Source: Hymenobacter ruricola (GTDB lineage: Bacteria; Bacteroidota; Bacteroidia; Cytophagales; Hymenobacteraceae). From it: a DNA stretch of 64,000 bases. The stretch is taken from positions 62,001 through 126,000 of the forward strand of contig NZ_JADQDM010000013.1 of NCBI RefSeq assembly GCF_015694525.1, read 5' to 3'. Positions within the stretch are counted from its first letter, which is position 1. Every line of letters begins with the position of its first letter. Positions 24,217-33,321 of the stretch are shown here, piece after piece. A program made the position numbers and the translations under genes. Below the pieces are notes generated by a model, which saw only the letters and a program-made list of their open reading frames with translations, ran no database searches and had not been told where the DNA came from.

Positions 24217-25641
24217 ATGTTTCTGCGTCGTCTGCTGACGGCCGCGGGGCTCCTCCTATTGGCAGGACTCAGCGGCTGCGCTTCCTATTTTCACCAGTCC
24301 TTTATCAAGCCCGAAGCGGCCCGGCTCGGGGCCGAAGTAAACAGCAACGAGGTGTGGCGTCACTTGCCGCCGGCCCGGCAGCGCGTGGTAGTGGCCGTGT
24401 ACAAGTTCCGGGACCAAACCGGGCAGTACAAGCCCCAGGCCAACGGCTCCAGCTTCTCCACCGCCGTTACGCAGGGCGCCACCACCATCCTGCTGCGGGC
24501 GCTGGAAGAGTCGCAGTGGTTCGACCCCATCGAGCGTGAAAACCTGGGCAATCTGCTGAACGAACGCAAAATCATCCGGTCGACCCGGGAAGAATATTCC
24601 CAGCAGACGGGCCAGCGGCAACCCAACCTGCCCCCTTTGCTTTTTGCCGGCATTCTGCTGGAAGGCGGCATCATTTCTTACGATTCCAACATCCTGACGG
24701 GCGGGGCCGGGCTGCGCTACTTCGGGGCCGGCGCCTCGGGCCAGTACCGGCAAGACCGGGTGACGGTGTATCTGCGGGCCATCAGCACCAATACGGGCAA
24801 AATCCTCAAGACGGTTTACACCTCCAAAACCATTCTCTCGCAGCAGGTCGACGCCAGCCTTTTCCAGTTCGTGGATTTCAAGCGCTTGCTGGAAACCGAA
24901 ACCGGCTTCACCTACAACGAGCCCAGCGAAATGGCCGTGAAAGAGGCCATCGAGAAATCGGTGCAGTCACTCATCTACGAAGGCTTGCTGGTCAACATCT
25001 GGGCGTCGGCCGACACGGCGGCCACGCGCGGCTTGCCCATGCAGGCCTATCTGAAAGAAAAGGAGGAGAACCTGGCCTACGATGCGCTGGGCCGGCAAAC
25101 CACTTTCCGGCGCCGGCCCGTGGGCCTCGGCCTGACGGGGGCCGTGCAGCTCTACCAGGGCGACTTTGCGCAGCCCCAGTACCGATTGGGCAGTGAGTTC
25201 ACGTTCCGCTACCGCATCGGCGACGGCTACCTGAGCAGTTTCCTGAACGCGGGCACCGGCCGGCTCGCAGCTGGCCCCAACGGGCAGTTCTTCGACCAGC
25301 GGGTCAACTACGCCGAGTTGGGTCTGCTGGCGTGCCTGTTTCCTTACGACCGTTTCTCGCCCTATCTATTGGCAGGCGCCGGAGCTACCATGCGCAGCTC
25401 TACGGGCATCAGCACCGACGGCAACCTTGTGCCGCATGCCGTGCTGGGGCTGGGGGCCGAATACCTGATTACACCCAAGATTGGCATCAACGTGGGCCTG
25501 GACAACCACTTGTACCTGAGCGACCGCATCGACCAAGTGAGCCAGGGCCGCTACAAAGATTACGCGTGGTCTGCCCGGGCCGGATTGGTCTTCTATATAG
25601 GGAAAGGCAAGGGTAATTCGGAAATTTTTTATAAAAAGTAG
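24217..25641 (+). CDS. csgG: Curli secretion channel CsgG with beta-barrel-like C-terminal extension
   Basis: 474 residues against 277 in E. coli. The lipobox LSGC puts the lipidated Cys at 21. Residues 55-285 are CsgG: VVVAVYKFRDQTGQYKP, FSTAVTQGATTILLRALEESQWFDPIERENLGNLLNERKI and GAGLRYFGAGASGQYRQDRVTVYLRAIST, the transmembrane hairpin region of the nonameric pore. From about residue 300 a Gly/aromatic-rich segment with alternating strands (LTGAVQLYQG, GSEFTFRYRIGDGYL, SPYLLAGAGA, INVGLDNHLYL, ending SARAGLVFYIGKGKG) looks like a porin-family eight-stranded outer-membrane barrel. It sits between csgF and the curlin genes. Confidence 0.93.
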   Translation: MFLRRLLTAAGLLLLAGLSGCASYFHQSFIKPEAARLGAEVNSNEVWRHLPPARQRVVVAVYKFRDQTGQYKPQANGSSFSTAVTQGATTILLRALEESQWFDPIERENLGNLLNERKIIRSTREEYSQQTGQRQPNLPPLLFAGILLEGGIISYDSNILTGGAGLRYFGAGASGQYRQDRVTVYLRAISTNTGKILKTVYTSKTILSQQVDASLFQFVDFKRLLETETGFTYNEPSEMAVKEAIEKSVQSLIYEGLLVNIWASADTAATRGLPMQAYLKEKEENLAYDALGRQTTFRRRPVGLGLTGAVQLYQGDFAQPQYRLGSEFTFRYRIGDGYLSSFLNAGTGRLAAGPNGQFFDQRVNYAELGLLACLFPYDRFSPYLLAGAGATMRSSTGISTDGNLVPHAVLGLGAEYLITPKIGINVGLDNHLYLSDRIDQVSQGRYKDYAWSARAGLVFYIGKGKGNSEIFYKK

Positions 25642-25782
25642 AAAAAAAATTATAAAAAATAAGTTGTTGATTATCAATTGAAAATTAGCCGTCGCAAATA
25701 TTACCGGATTTAGAAAATCATATTCTTAAGCCTATTTTATAATTATATCAACAAAGGTTTATCCTATTCTGCTAAGCAAGAT

Positions 25783-25814
25783 TTGGAAATTATAATTTTG
25801 ATAATATATATTTG
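25783..25814 (+). promoter_or_regulatory. Promoter of the curlin genes
   Basis: TTG at 25783-25785, 21 bases, then TATATTTG at 25807-25814: an excellent Bacteroidota promoter in a very AT-rich gap (25642-25882) after csgG. It would give a leader of about 60 bases before the first curlin gene and lets curlins be expressed separately from csgEFG. Confidence 0.75.
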
Positions 25815-25882
25815 TCATGTCTTCAGCAAAAGACAAACAAATCTGTTTATCATCATTCCCAACCCAACTCTTTTTTAGTCCC

Positions 25883-26932
25883 ATGAAAAAAATTACGCTT
25901 CTTCTCGGCGCAGCCCTGCTGCTGGCCGGCACCGCCAACGCCCAGCTGCGCTACGCCCCCACCACCGCCGGCATCTCCAGCGTGGGCACCTCGCCCGGCG
26001 CCGCCACTCGCCAGGCCTCTGATAATCCCAACGCCACGGCCCGCCCGGGCCTGGGCACGACGACCACCATCAACAACGACTCGTACGTGCAGCAGATTGG
26101 CGACGGCCAGATGGCCAACGTCTCCCAGACCGGTACCGGCCGCAACACCGCCGACATCGACCAAAGCCCCAGCAGCCTCATGCCGGCCGGTGCCGGTGGC
26201 AACTACGCCAGCCAGACGCAGAAGTCGACGGGCAGCACCGCCAGCGGCGACCAGAACAACGCCAACATTCGCCAGCACGGCTCGGCCAGCACGGCTACTC
26301 AGGCGCAGACGGGCATCCGCAACGTGGGCGTGATTCAGCAGGGTGGCAACGGCATGCCGGGCACCAGCTTCGCCACCAGCCAGAACACCAAAAGCCAGAA
26401 CGACTTTGCCGAGCAGAAGCAGACCGGCAATGACAACCAGGGCACCATCATGCAGCACAGCGTGACGACCGGGGCCAGCGCCGCTACCGGCACGAACAAC
26501 TCGGCGATGCAGGAGCAGAGCGGCGACCGCAACCACGCCAAAGCCAACCAGGAGTACAGCAACCACACTTCGGTGCAAAAGCAAGTGGGCAACGACAACG
26601 AAGCTGGGGTAGACCAGTACGGCAACGCCAACTATGCGAACCAGCTCCAGACCGGCAACTCCAACTTGGCCACGGTGAGCCAGCACGCTACCGCCGGCAA
26701 CGCGGGTGGCAACAACCAAGGCATTCAGGTGCAAAACGGCGACCGCAACGATGCCGGCATCACGCAAACCACGAGCGACAACTTTGCTCGCCAGTCGCAA
26801 ATTGGTAACGACAACTTTGCCAAAACCACCCAAGGCCCCGCTGGCAGCCCCATCGGCTCTGACTCGGGCCACAGCGTAATCACGCAGATGGGCAACGGCA
26901 ACATGACCACCGTGAACCAAGGCGGTTTGTAG
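25883..26932 (+). CDS. csgA: Curlin-repeat major amyloid subunit, copy 1 (CsgA-like)
   Basis: 349 residues starting MKKITLLLGAALLLAGTANAQ, a clear signal peptide. The mature protein is built of about a dozen curlin repeats of 20-25 residues with the Q-x-G-x-x-N pattern (QIGDGQMANVSQTGTGRNTADI, QTGNDNQGTIMQ, QVGNDNEAGVDQYGNANYA, QIGNDNFAKTTQ, QMGNGNMTTVNQGG). The stacked Gln/Asn ladders form the beta-helix of the extracellular amyloid fibre. Repeats are more numerous and more irregular than the five of E. coli CsgA. The ATG at 25883 is preferred over an upstream start in the AT-rich leader. Confidence 0.9.
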   Translation: MKKITLLLGAALLLAGTANAQLRYAPTTAGISSVGTSPGAATRQASDNPNATARPGLGTTTTINNDSYVQQIGDGQMANVSQTGTGRNTADIDQSPSSLMPAGAGGNYASQTQKSTGSTASGDQNNANIRQHGSASTATQAQTGIRNVGVIQQGGNGMPGTSFATSQNTKSQNDFAEQKQTGNDNQGTIMQHSVTTGASAATGTNNSAMQEQSGDRNHAKANQEYSNHTSVQKQVGNDNEAGVDQYGNANYANQLQTGNSNLATVSQHATAGNAGGNNQGIQVQNGDRNDAGITQTTSDNFARQSQIGNDNFAKTTQGPAGSPIGSDSGHSVITQMGNGNMTTVNQGGL

Positions 26933-27086
26933 TAGTAGCTGCTGCTAGCATTGCCTAGTGAAAATGTGCCAGGTTTCGGTCTGCTCGGCGAGTGGGCAGG
27001 GACTTGGCCCATTTTTCTTGCAGTGTTCCCCAAACGCCATTCGCTTTAACGCTCAACTCAAACGCCTTTACCTTCCCACCAAGCTT

Positions 27087-28109
27087 GTGAAAAAGATTAC
27101 CTTCCTCCTCGGCGCGGCCCTGCTGCTGGCCGGCACCGCCAACGCCCAGCTGCGCTACGCCCCCACCACGTCCGGCATCTCCAGCGTGGGCACCTCGCCC
27201 GGCGCCGCTACCCGCACGGCGTCTAACAACCCCGGCGCCACGGCCCGCCCGGACCTGGGCACGACGACCACCATCAACAACGATTCGTACGTGCAGCAGA
27301 TTGGCGACGGCCAGATGGCCAACGTCTCCCAGACCGGTACCGGCCGCAACACCGCCGACATCGACCAAAGCCCCAGCCTTTTAAACAACGTGGCTTCGGC
27401 CAACGGCGGCAACTACGCCAGCCAGGTGCAGAAGTCGACGGGCAGCACCGCCAGCGGCGACCAGAACCAGGCCAACATCCGCCAGCACGGCGGCGGCAGC
27501 ACGGCCACCCAGGACCAGGAAGGCATCCGCAACATCGCCGTTATCCAGCAGGGCAACAAAAGCGGCAACCTGGGCGCAGGCGTGCTGAGCGGCAACGACT
27601 TTGCCTCGCAAAAGCAGAAAGGCAACGACAACACCGCCAAGATTTTGCAGAACACCACCCGGGGCATTTCCAATAACTCGGCCACCCAGGACCAGAACGG
27701 CAACGGCAACAATGCGCTGGCGTCTCAGGAGTACCAGGACAACACCTCGGTGCAGAAGCAAGGCGGCATCAACGGCACCACCGGCAACAACAACCAGGCT
27801 TCGGTTATCCAGAAAGGCCTGGGCCAGTACGCCAACCAGAACCAGGAAGGCAACAGCAACCTGGCCACCATCAACCAGTCGACGGTGCTGAGTGCTTACA
27901 ACCAGGGCATTCAGCTGCAGCGGGGCAACAGCAACCAGGCCGCGATTCAGCAGAGCACGAGCAACAACTTCACCTCGCAGTCGCAAATCGGCAACAACAA
28001 CTTCGCCGAGACGGTGCAAAGCGGCAACCTGCTGCGCGACGCGGCTTACAACGTGATTACGCAACAGGGCAACAACAACATGGCCACCGTGCACCAGGGC
28101 GGTAACTAA
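27087..28109 (+). CDS. csgA: Curlin-repeat major amyloid subunit, copy 2 (CsgA-like)
   Basis: 340 residues. The signal peptide (VKKITFLLGAALLLAGTANAQ) begins at a GTG at 27087; the frame continues upstream but without signal features. Curlin repeats run the whole length (QKGNDNTAKILQN, QGGINGTTGNNNQASVIQKG, QEGNSNLATINQS, QRGNSNQAAIQQS, QIGNNNFAETVQSG, QQGNNNMATVHQGGN). Residues 1 to about 95 are almost identical to copy 1, also at DNA level, while the later repeats differ, with more NNN runs. It is a tandem duplicate, 154 bases after copy 1. Confidence 0.88.
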   Translation: MKKITFLLGAALLLAGTANAQLRYAPTTSGISSVGTSPGAATRTASNNPGATARPDLGTTTTINNDSYVQQIGDGQMANVSQTGTGRNTADIDQSPSLLNNVASANGGNYASQVQKSTGSTASGDQNQANIRQHGGGSTATQDQEGIRNIAVIQQGNKSGNLGAGVLSGNDFASQKQKGNDNTAKILQNTTRGISNNSATQDQNGNGNNALASQEYQDNTSVQKQGGINGTTGNNNQASVIQKGLGQYANQNQEGNSNLATINQSTVLSAYNQGIQLQRGNSNQAAIQQSTSNNFTSQSQIGNNNFAETVQSGNLLRDAAYNVITQQGNNNMATVHQGGN

Positions 28110-28117
28110 CGAGTCCA

Positions 28118-28184
28118 CCCCGGCCCGCAGCGGCCGGGCTCCTCTACCCGACGAACCCAGTTCCGGCCTGCTTTGACCAGCAGG
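28118..28184 (+). terminator. Two GC-rich hairpins after the second curlin gene
   Basis: CCCGGCCCGCAGCGGCCGGG and GGCCTGCTTTGACCAGCAGGCC-type dyads follow the stop at 28109. There is no long T run, so they may stabilise the curlin mRNA 3' end or act as weak terminators before the csgB-like gene. Confidence 0.4.
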
Positions 28185-28243
28185 CCGGGCCTGGGCTCGT
28201 TCTGCTTCAAAACCTCCTATATTGTACTATTAAACCGTTTGCT

Positions 28244-28894
28244 ATGAAGCACTCTCTTTTCCATTGGTCGACGTGCCTGCTCGTGCTGGGAGCATTTGGC
28301 GCCCAGGCTCAGCAACGGACTCAGAGCGAAGCGGCCACCGCCGAGCAGCGCCTGGTGGAAGATTACGGCCTGGAACGCCTGCCGAATGCCCTGCCGGCCG
28401 CCGCCGACGGCCGCACCGCCGCCACGCTGCTGCAGCTGGGCGCCAGCAACACGGCCCGCATCGACCAGCAGAATCTGGCTTCGCCGAGCAACCAAGCGTA
28501 TGTGGTGCAGGCCGGCGCGGCCAATGTGCTGGGCCTGGACCAAATCGGGGCCGGCAACACCGTGATGATATCGCAGCAGGGCAACCGCAACCAGGTTGAT
28601 TTCACGCAAAACGGCCTGGGAAACGCGTCGACCATCGCGCAAAAGGGCAACAACAACCAGCTGGATGGCGTGGTGGCAGGCGACCGCAACACCATGAACC
28701 TGCGGCAGGAAGGCAACAACAACTCGGTGCAGGGCAGGGTCATGGTTTCGAATAAAACGTACGATATCAAGCAGTACGGCAACAACAACACCCTGAATCA
28801 AATCGAGTCGTCGACCCAGGTTTCCAAAGGCTACAGCATTGAAATGCGCGGCCAGGGAATCAACCTGACCATTGAGCAGGGAAAAGTAAAGTGA
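28244..28894 (+). CDS. csgB: Curlin-repeat minor subunit (CsgB-like nucleator)
   Basis: 216 residues. Signal peptide ends GAFGAQAQ. A non-repeat region (about 25-75) contains LQLGASNTARIDQQN, then curlin repeats of about 22 residues: QAGAANVLGLDQIGAGNTVMISQQ, QNGLGNASTIAQKGNNNQLDG, QEGNNNSVQGRV, QYGNNNTLNQIE, ending IEMRGQGINLTIEQGKVK. The shorter size, fewer repeats and basic C-terminal end resemble CsgB, which anchors the fibre to the cell and nucleates CsgA. Order after two csgA-like genes supports this. The CsgB name is inference; it could be a third structural subunit. Confidence 0.8.
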   Translation: MKHSLFHWSTCLLVLGAFGAQAQQRTQSEAATAEQRLVEDYGLERLPNALPAAADGRTAATLLQLGASNTARIDQQNLASPSNQAYVVQAGAANVLGLDQIGAGNTVMISQQGNRNQVDFTQNGLGNASTIAQKGNNNQLDGVVAGDRNTMNLRQEGNNNSVQGRVMVSNKTYDIKQYGNNNTLNQIESSTQVSKGYSIEMRGQGINLTIEQGKVK

Positions 28895-29065
28895 TGCTGC
28901 CGGCCTGAATTTGGGCTTTCGCGGCCCGAAGCACCCGCCAGCGGGCTGGTTGCTGCCGTGCGCACCGGCCTTATTTCGGGCCACGCTGCCCAGCACCGTC
29001 AGGACTGCCGCAACGCGACCGATTGGGCAACAGCTACTGTTTTGTTAACCTCTCATTCCTTTTCC

Positions 29066-29428
29066 ATGATTTTCCTGTTTCTAATGCTTAGCGCCTGGCA
29101 ACACGCGGGCCCGGGCGCCCCGTGCCACGCGCGCCTCGAGTTGCAACAGCAGGGCAGCATGCTCACCGTGACCGGGCACTGCCGCAATTTTCAGCCCGCC
29201 ACGGCCCACTACCGCTACGAGCTGGCCATGTTGCGGGAAAGCGCCGGCGGCCGCTCGCAAAACACCCAGCGCGGCGAAGTGGCGGTGGACTCGCAGCAGG
29301 AAGTGTCGCTGTCGCGCACCCAGGTCAATGCGGGCCCGCAAGACACGTACCGCATTCATTTGCGGGTGCTTGATATGGAAGGTCATATATTAGCACAAGA
29401 TTCTGCTATTCAAAATCCCGCCCGCTAA
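29066..29428 (+). CDS. CsgC/CsgH-like curli chaperone
   Basis: 120 residues. A short N-terminal hydrophobic segment (MIFLFLMLSAW) acts as a signal. The mature part is a predicted beta-sandwich with two Cys (CHARLELQQQGSMLTVTGHC), then YRYELAMLRESAGGRSQNTQRGEV and QEVSLSRTQVNAGPQDTYRIHLRVLD. The S-x-N-x-Q-x-G ... L-S pattern and size match CsgC/CsgH, periplasmic proteins that block premature curlin polymerisation. The ATG at 29066 is chosen; the frame extends upstream without signal. It follows csgB and precedes a lipoprotein gene by 25 bases. Family resemblance is moderate. Confidence 0.65.
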   Translation: MIFLFLMLSAWQHAGPGAPCHARLELQQQGSMLTVTGHCRNFQPATAHYRYELAMLRESAGGRSQNTQRGEVAVDSQQEVSLSRTQVNAGPQDTYRIHLRVLDMEGHILAQDSAIQNPAR

Positions 29429-29453
29429 ACGTTGCGTCCTTCTGTTTGCATTT

Positions 29454-30983
29454 ATGCCTTTTTTACTGCTTGCCAAAAACGTTCGGTTTGTCGCACTGCT
29501 TCTCATTTTCTGCAATCTTGGCTTACTGAGTGCCTGCAAGGAAGACCTGGTAGAGCCTGTGTACTTCGGGGGCGTGACGGGCACCGTGCGGGACGCCCGC
29601 ACCAACCTGCCCCTGGCCAACGCCACGGTGACCACCAACCCGGCCACCAGCTCCTATCTCACCGATGCCCAGGGCAAGTTTCAGATTACCGACATCCCGG
29701 TTGGCCGCCTCGCCATCACGGTCAGCAAAACCGATTACCAGCAGGTAGTCACCAACATAACCGTCAACGAAGGGCAAACGGCCGACGTTTCGGTCGTCCT
29801 CACCAAATCGACGGTGGCGGCCATATCGGCGCCTAACCGCCCGACCCCGGCTACCCAAGCCACCAACCAGCCCACCGACGTGACGCTGAGCTGGCGGCCG
29901 GTGAATGCCACGGCCAGCGACTCGTTGCGCTACGACGTGGTGCTGTTCGAGAGCAACTCGACCCTGCAACGCAAGCTGCTCACCAACTCGCGCGACACGT
30001 CGGTGGTGGCCACCGGGCTCAAATACAACACCACCTATTTTTGGCAGGTGACGGTGCGCAACCCCGCCGGCAGCACGGCCCGCTCGGACACCTGGAGCTT
30101 TCAGACCCGGGCCCTGCCCGACAACCGGTTCCTGTACGCCCGGACCGTGGCCGGCAACACCGACATTTATTCGTCGGACAACACCGGCGGAGGCCTGTTG
30201 CGGCTCACCAGCGCCACCACCGTGGAAACAGCCCCGCAACTCAGTCCCAACCGCGACCTGATAGCCTACGCGTCCAATGCCAGCGGCCAGTTTCAGCTGT
30301 ATACCATGAGCCGGGACGGCTCAAACCAACGCCAGATTACCACCCTGTCGGCCGAGAGTTACAACAACGCGGGCATTGGCTACCGGTGGTCGCCGGATGG
30401 TGCCCAGCTTATTTATGCGCACTACGACCAGCTGTACCGCGTGAATCGCGACGGCACGGGCCTGACGCTGCTGGCCACCGCGCCGGCGGGCCGCCACTTC
30501 CGCGAGTGCGACTGGACGGTGCAGAACGGCGGGCGCCTGGTGGTGCAAACCGTGGGCTCGAACCCCTACGACGCGGAGCTGTACCTCTACAACGTGGACG
30601 GCACGAACCCCGTCCTGTTCGTGAGCAACCTGCCCGGCCGGCTCGATACGCCCAGCTTTAGCGTCGATGGCCTTGCGGTGCTGTATTCGCGGGATGTGGC
30701 CGGCTTCAACGACCCCGGCGGACGCCAGCTAGACGCGCACCTGTTCCTCCAACGCGTCGATGGCACTGCTACCGTTGACATAACGGCTGGCGCCACCGGA
30801 ACCACCACCAAAACCCTCGGCACCAACGACATCCAGGGCCATTTCTCGCCCGATGGCTTCCGGGTAATCTTTGTCAATCGGGTGAATGACGACCTCAGTG
30901 CCCCCGAGGTATGGACCATGGACATTGATGGCCGCAACCGCGCGAAGCTTTTCTCCAACGCCTTCTGGCCCGACTGGAAATAA
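29454..30983 (+). CDS. Curli-locus lipoprotein: carboxypeptidase-regulatory, Fn3 and TolB-like propeller domains
   Basis: 509 residues. The lipobox LLSAC places the lipidated Cys at 28. Residues about 40-115 form a carboxypeptidase-regulatory-like fold (GGVTGTVRDARTNLPLANATVTTN), 120-220 a fibronectin type III-like domain (PTDVTLSWRPV, TYFWQVTVRNPAGSTARS) and 225-509 a TolB/WD40-like beta-propeller (DIYSSDNTGGGLLRLT, SPNRDLIAYASNASGQFQLYTMSRDG, PDGAQLIYAH, WTMDIDGRN). Such lipoproteins are found at curli loci of Bacteroidota; a role in fibre anchoring or quality control is inference. It directly follows the CsgC/H-like gene. Confidence 0.75.
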   Translation: MPFLLLAKNVRFVALLLIFCNLGLLSACKEDLVEPVYFGGVTGTVRDARTNLPLANATVTTNPATSSYLTDAQGKFQITDIPVGRLAITVSKTDYQQVVTNITVNEGQTADVSVVLTKSTVAAISAPNRPTPATQATNQPTDVTLSWRPVNATASDSLRYDVVLFESNSTLQRKLLTNSRDTSVVATGLKYNTTYFWQVTVRNPAGSTARSDTWSFQTRALPDNRFLYARTVAGNTDIYSSDNTGGGLLRLTSATTVETAPQLSPNRDLIAYASNASGQFQLYTMSRDGSNQRQITTLSAESYNNAGIGYRWSPDGAQLIYAHYDQLYRVNRDGTGLTLLATAPAGRHFRECDWTVQNGGRLVVQTVGSNPYDAELYLYNVDGTNPVLFVSNLPGRLDTPSFSVDGLAVLYSRDVAGFNDPGGRQLDAHLFLQRVDGTATVDITAGATGTTTKTLGTNDIQGHFSPDGFRVIFVNRVNDDLSAPEVWTMDIDGRNRAKLFSNAFWPDWK

Positions 30984-31204
30984 ACCTGGTTGGCACCGCG
31001 CGGCCACCTGAACCAGGGGAAACGCCGGAGATTGCGGGCTGGAAAGCACCTTTCCGGCGAATGATTCGTTGGGCTCGCAACTGCCGCATCGGCAGGAAAT
31101 GCATGGGCCAGAAGCTAGCCCCGTTTAGCGAAAAAGGCCTTACTTTACAGGAAATGGGATTTCTGCTTCCTTTTTCCCGTGTTGTTGAGTCCGAGCCGTT
31201 GCGT

Positions 31205-33181
31205 ATGAAGGCCTTGTGGGCGCTGGTGCTGGTTGTCTTCCCGTTGATGCTGCGCGCGCAGCCGGAAAAATCCGGCCCCACTGCCACCTACACCGATGGG
31301 GAGGGCCGCTACACGCTGGCCTATCCGCTCACCTGGCAGCTCCGACCCAACGCGGCGGGCGCTGAGGTAGCTTTCTACGCGCCGGCCACCGGCCAGCCCG
31401 TGCCGGCTGTGGTCACGGTGCTGGCCCGCCCCCTGCCCGATGCCCTGAAGGACCGGCCCCTCACCGGTCCCGGCAGCCAGGACACGCTGTGGCGCAACAT
31501 CCTGCGCCTTCCCAAAGCCCAGGTGGTGCGCTTGGAGCAGAAGAACTACGGCCGCTACGAGGAGGTGCACTACGAGTACACCTACGCCCCCAACGCCGCC
31601 CGCCCGGAGCGCCTGCGCGTGGCCGGGCGGCGGTTTTGGCGCGTGGGCTACGAGTTTCAGGTAGAATACCAGGCCGCCACCAGCCAGGACGCCCGCTGCC
31701 TGCCCGAAGGCCAGCAGCTGCTGGAATCATTCGCGTTTACGAACAAGTCCATTACCAGCCGCCGCTACGCCGACCAGGTGTGCGACGGCAAGATGTACGG
31801 CATCGCGGCCATGACGCACCGCACCGGCCAGTGGGAAGACGACTGCCGCTCGATTCACGAGTTTTCGACCGACGACCTGTCCGACGGCGCCACGGTGCAC
31901 CGCAACGTGCTGCCCTTCCAGTCCTACGCCCTGGCCAAGGGCTTCGACAATTGCCTGTATTCGGTCACGAAATCGCCCACCAATCAGCCGGAGTTGGTGT
32001 ACCGCTACGACCCCACCACCCGCCGCGGCGCCTTCACCACCTGGCAGCTGCCGGCCCAAGGCCCCGGCAACGTTTGGATTTCGGCCGCCACCGACGAGCG
32101 CGGCGACCTGTATTTTCTCACTTCCGACGCCAACCAGCTGGTGAAAGTGAGCCCCGGTGAGAGCGGCGCCATCACGGTGCTCTGGAACAAAGACCCCACC
32201 CAGCAAGCCGCCTATTATCCCGACATTGCCTTCGACGGCGCGGGCACGCACGGCAATTTTTGCCTCGACGACGCCAGCACCATCTACATGGTGTACAGCA
32301 CCGACGGCTCGCTGGTGAAGGTGGACGTGAAATCCCAGCGCCCGGCCCCCGAGCTGCTGGCCCTGACGGGCCTGCCCCGGCGCGGCGGCTACAGCGACGT
32401 GCTGCTGCAAAACGACGAATCGGGCCGGCGCCGCCTGTACCTGGCCGGCCCGCACGCCCTCTACCGCGTCGACCTGGCCCGGCGCAAGGCCAGCTTCGTG
32501 CGCCGCGGCACCTACACCGATTTGGCCGGCTGCAACCTGTTTCGCGTGGCGTACCGGCTGCCCCCGCCCCTGCCCAGCGCCACCGTGCCGTGGCGCGGCC
32601 GCGTGCTGAACGCCGCCACCTACCAGCCCCTGACGGCCGCCGAGCTGCGCATTGGCCGCGAAAAGGCCTCGGCGGTGGTGCCGCTTTCCACCGACGGCAG
32701 CTTTTCGTACGGCGCGGCGCCGGGCAAGCCGTATTTCTACCAAGCGCAGCTGGCCGGGTTTGTCGACGCCGACAGCAGCTGGACGGTGGGCGCCGGCGCC
32801 ACGGTGCACGACATTTTGCTGCAGCCGCTGGCCGTGGGCACCACCCTGCCGCTGGCCAACGTGCAGTTTGAGCAAGGCCAGGCCGTGCTGCTGCCGGGCT
32901 CGGCCCGCGCCCTCAACCAGCTGGTGGGCATGATGACCGACAACCCCGGCCTGACCATTGAGGTGCGCGGCCATACCGACAACGTGGGCGAGCCCGCCAA
33001 AAACGTGGCCCTCAGCGAGGAGCGGGTGGCGGCCGTGAAGGCCTACCTGGTGGCCCACGGCGTGGCCGAAACCCGCATCTCGGGCATCGGCTTTGGCGGC
33101 GCGAAGCCCGCGGCCAGCAATGCCCAGGAAGAAACGCGCAAGCTCAACCGGCGCGTCGAGTTTCGGGTGACGGGGATTTAG
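31205..33181 (+). CDS. OmpA-family outer-membrane protein with N-terminal propeller-like region
   Basis: 658 residues with a signal peptide (MKALWALVLVVFPLMLRAQ). Residues 25-175 resemble a PsbP/DUF1795-like region (YTDGEGRYTLAYPLTWQL), followed by a long beta-rich, propeller-like part (SYALAKGFDNCLYSVTK, DLYFLTSDANQLVKV), a carboxypeptidase-regulatory-like insert, and a C-terminal OmpA domain (LANVQFEQGQAVLL, LTIEVRGHTDNVGEPAKNVALSEERVAAVKAYLVAHGV, RKLNRRVEFRV) that binds peptidoglycan. Probably tethers a surface or periplasmic assembly to the wall. It lies 221 bases after the curli lipoprotein; a link to curli is possible but not shown. Confidence 0.8.
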   Translation: MKALWALVLVVFPLMLRAQPEKSGPTATYTDGEGRYTLAYPLTWQLRPNAAGAEVAFYAPATGQPVPAVVTVLARPLPDALKDRPLTGPGSQDTLWRNILRLPKAQVVRLEQKNYGRYEEVHYEYTYAPNAARPERLRVAGRRFWRVGYEFQVEYQAATSQDARCLPEGQQLLESFAFTNKSITSRRYADQVCDGKMYGIAAMTHRTGQWEDDCRSIHEFSTDDLSDGATVHRNVLPFQSYALAKGFDNCLYSVTKSPTNQPELVYRYDPTTRRGAFTTWQLPAQGPGNVWISAATDERGDLYFLTSDANQLVKVSPGESGAITVLWNKDPTQQAAYYPDIAFDGAGTHGNFCLDDASTIYMVYSTDGSLVKVDVKSQRPAPELLALTGLPRRGGYSDVLLQNDESGRRRLYLAGPHALYRVDLARRKASFVRRGTYTDLAGCNLFRVAYRLPPPLPSATVPWRGRVLNAATYQPLTAAELRIGREKASAVVPLSTDGSFSYGAAPGKPYFYQAQLAGFVDADSSWTVGAGATVHDILLQPLAVGTTLPLANVQFEQGQAVLLPGSARALNQLVGMMTDNPGLTIEVRGHTDNVGEPAKNVALSEERVAAVKAYLVAHGVAETRISGIGFGGAKPAASNAQEETRKLNRRVEFRVTGI

Positions 33182-33192
33182 AACTCATACCC

Positions 33193-33306
33193 GGGAACGT
33201 CCTGCAGAGCGCAGCGAAGCATCTTGCTCGCAAGAGTAATCCTTTCATTTGGCGATTGGTTACCATCTCGGTAGAGATGCTTCGCTGCGCTCTGCAGGAC
33301 GTTCCC
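33193..33306. repeat. REP-like palindrome R2
   Basis: GGGAACGTCCTGCAGAGCGC..GAAGCATCT pairs exactly with AGATGCTTCGCTGCGCTCTG..GACGTTCCC. A variant of the family in which the arm core is CCTGCAGAGCGCAGCGAAGC. Lies between two plus-strand genes. Confidence 0.85.
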
Positions 33307-33321
33307 TTATCAACCTAGATT

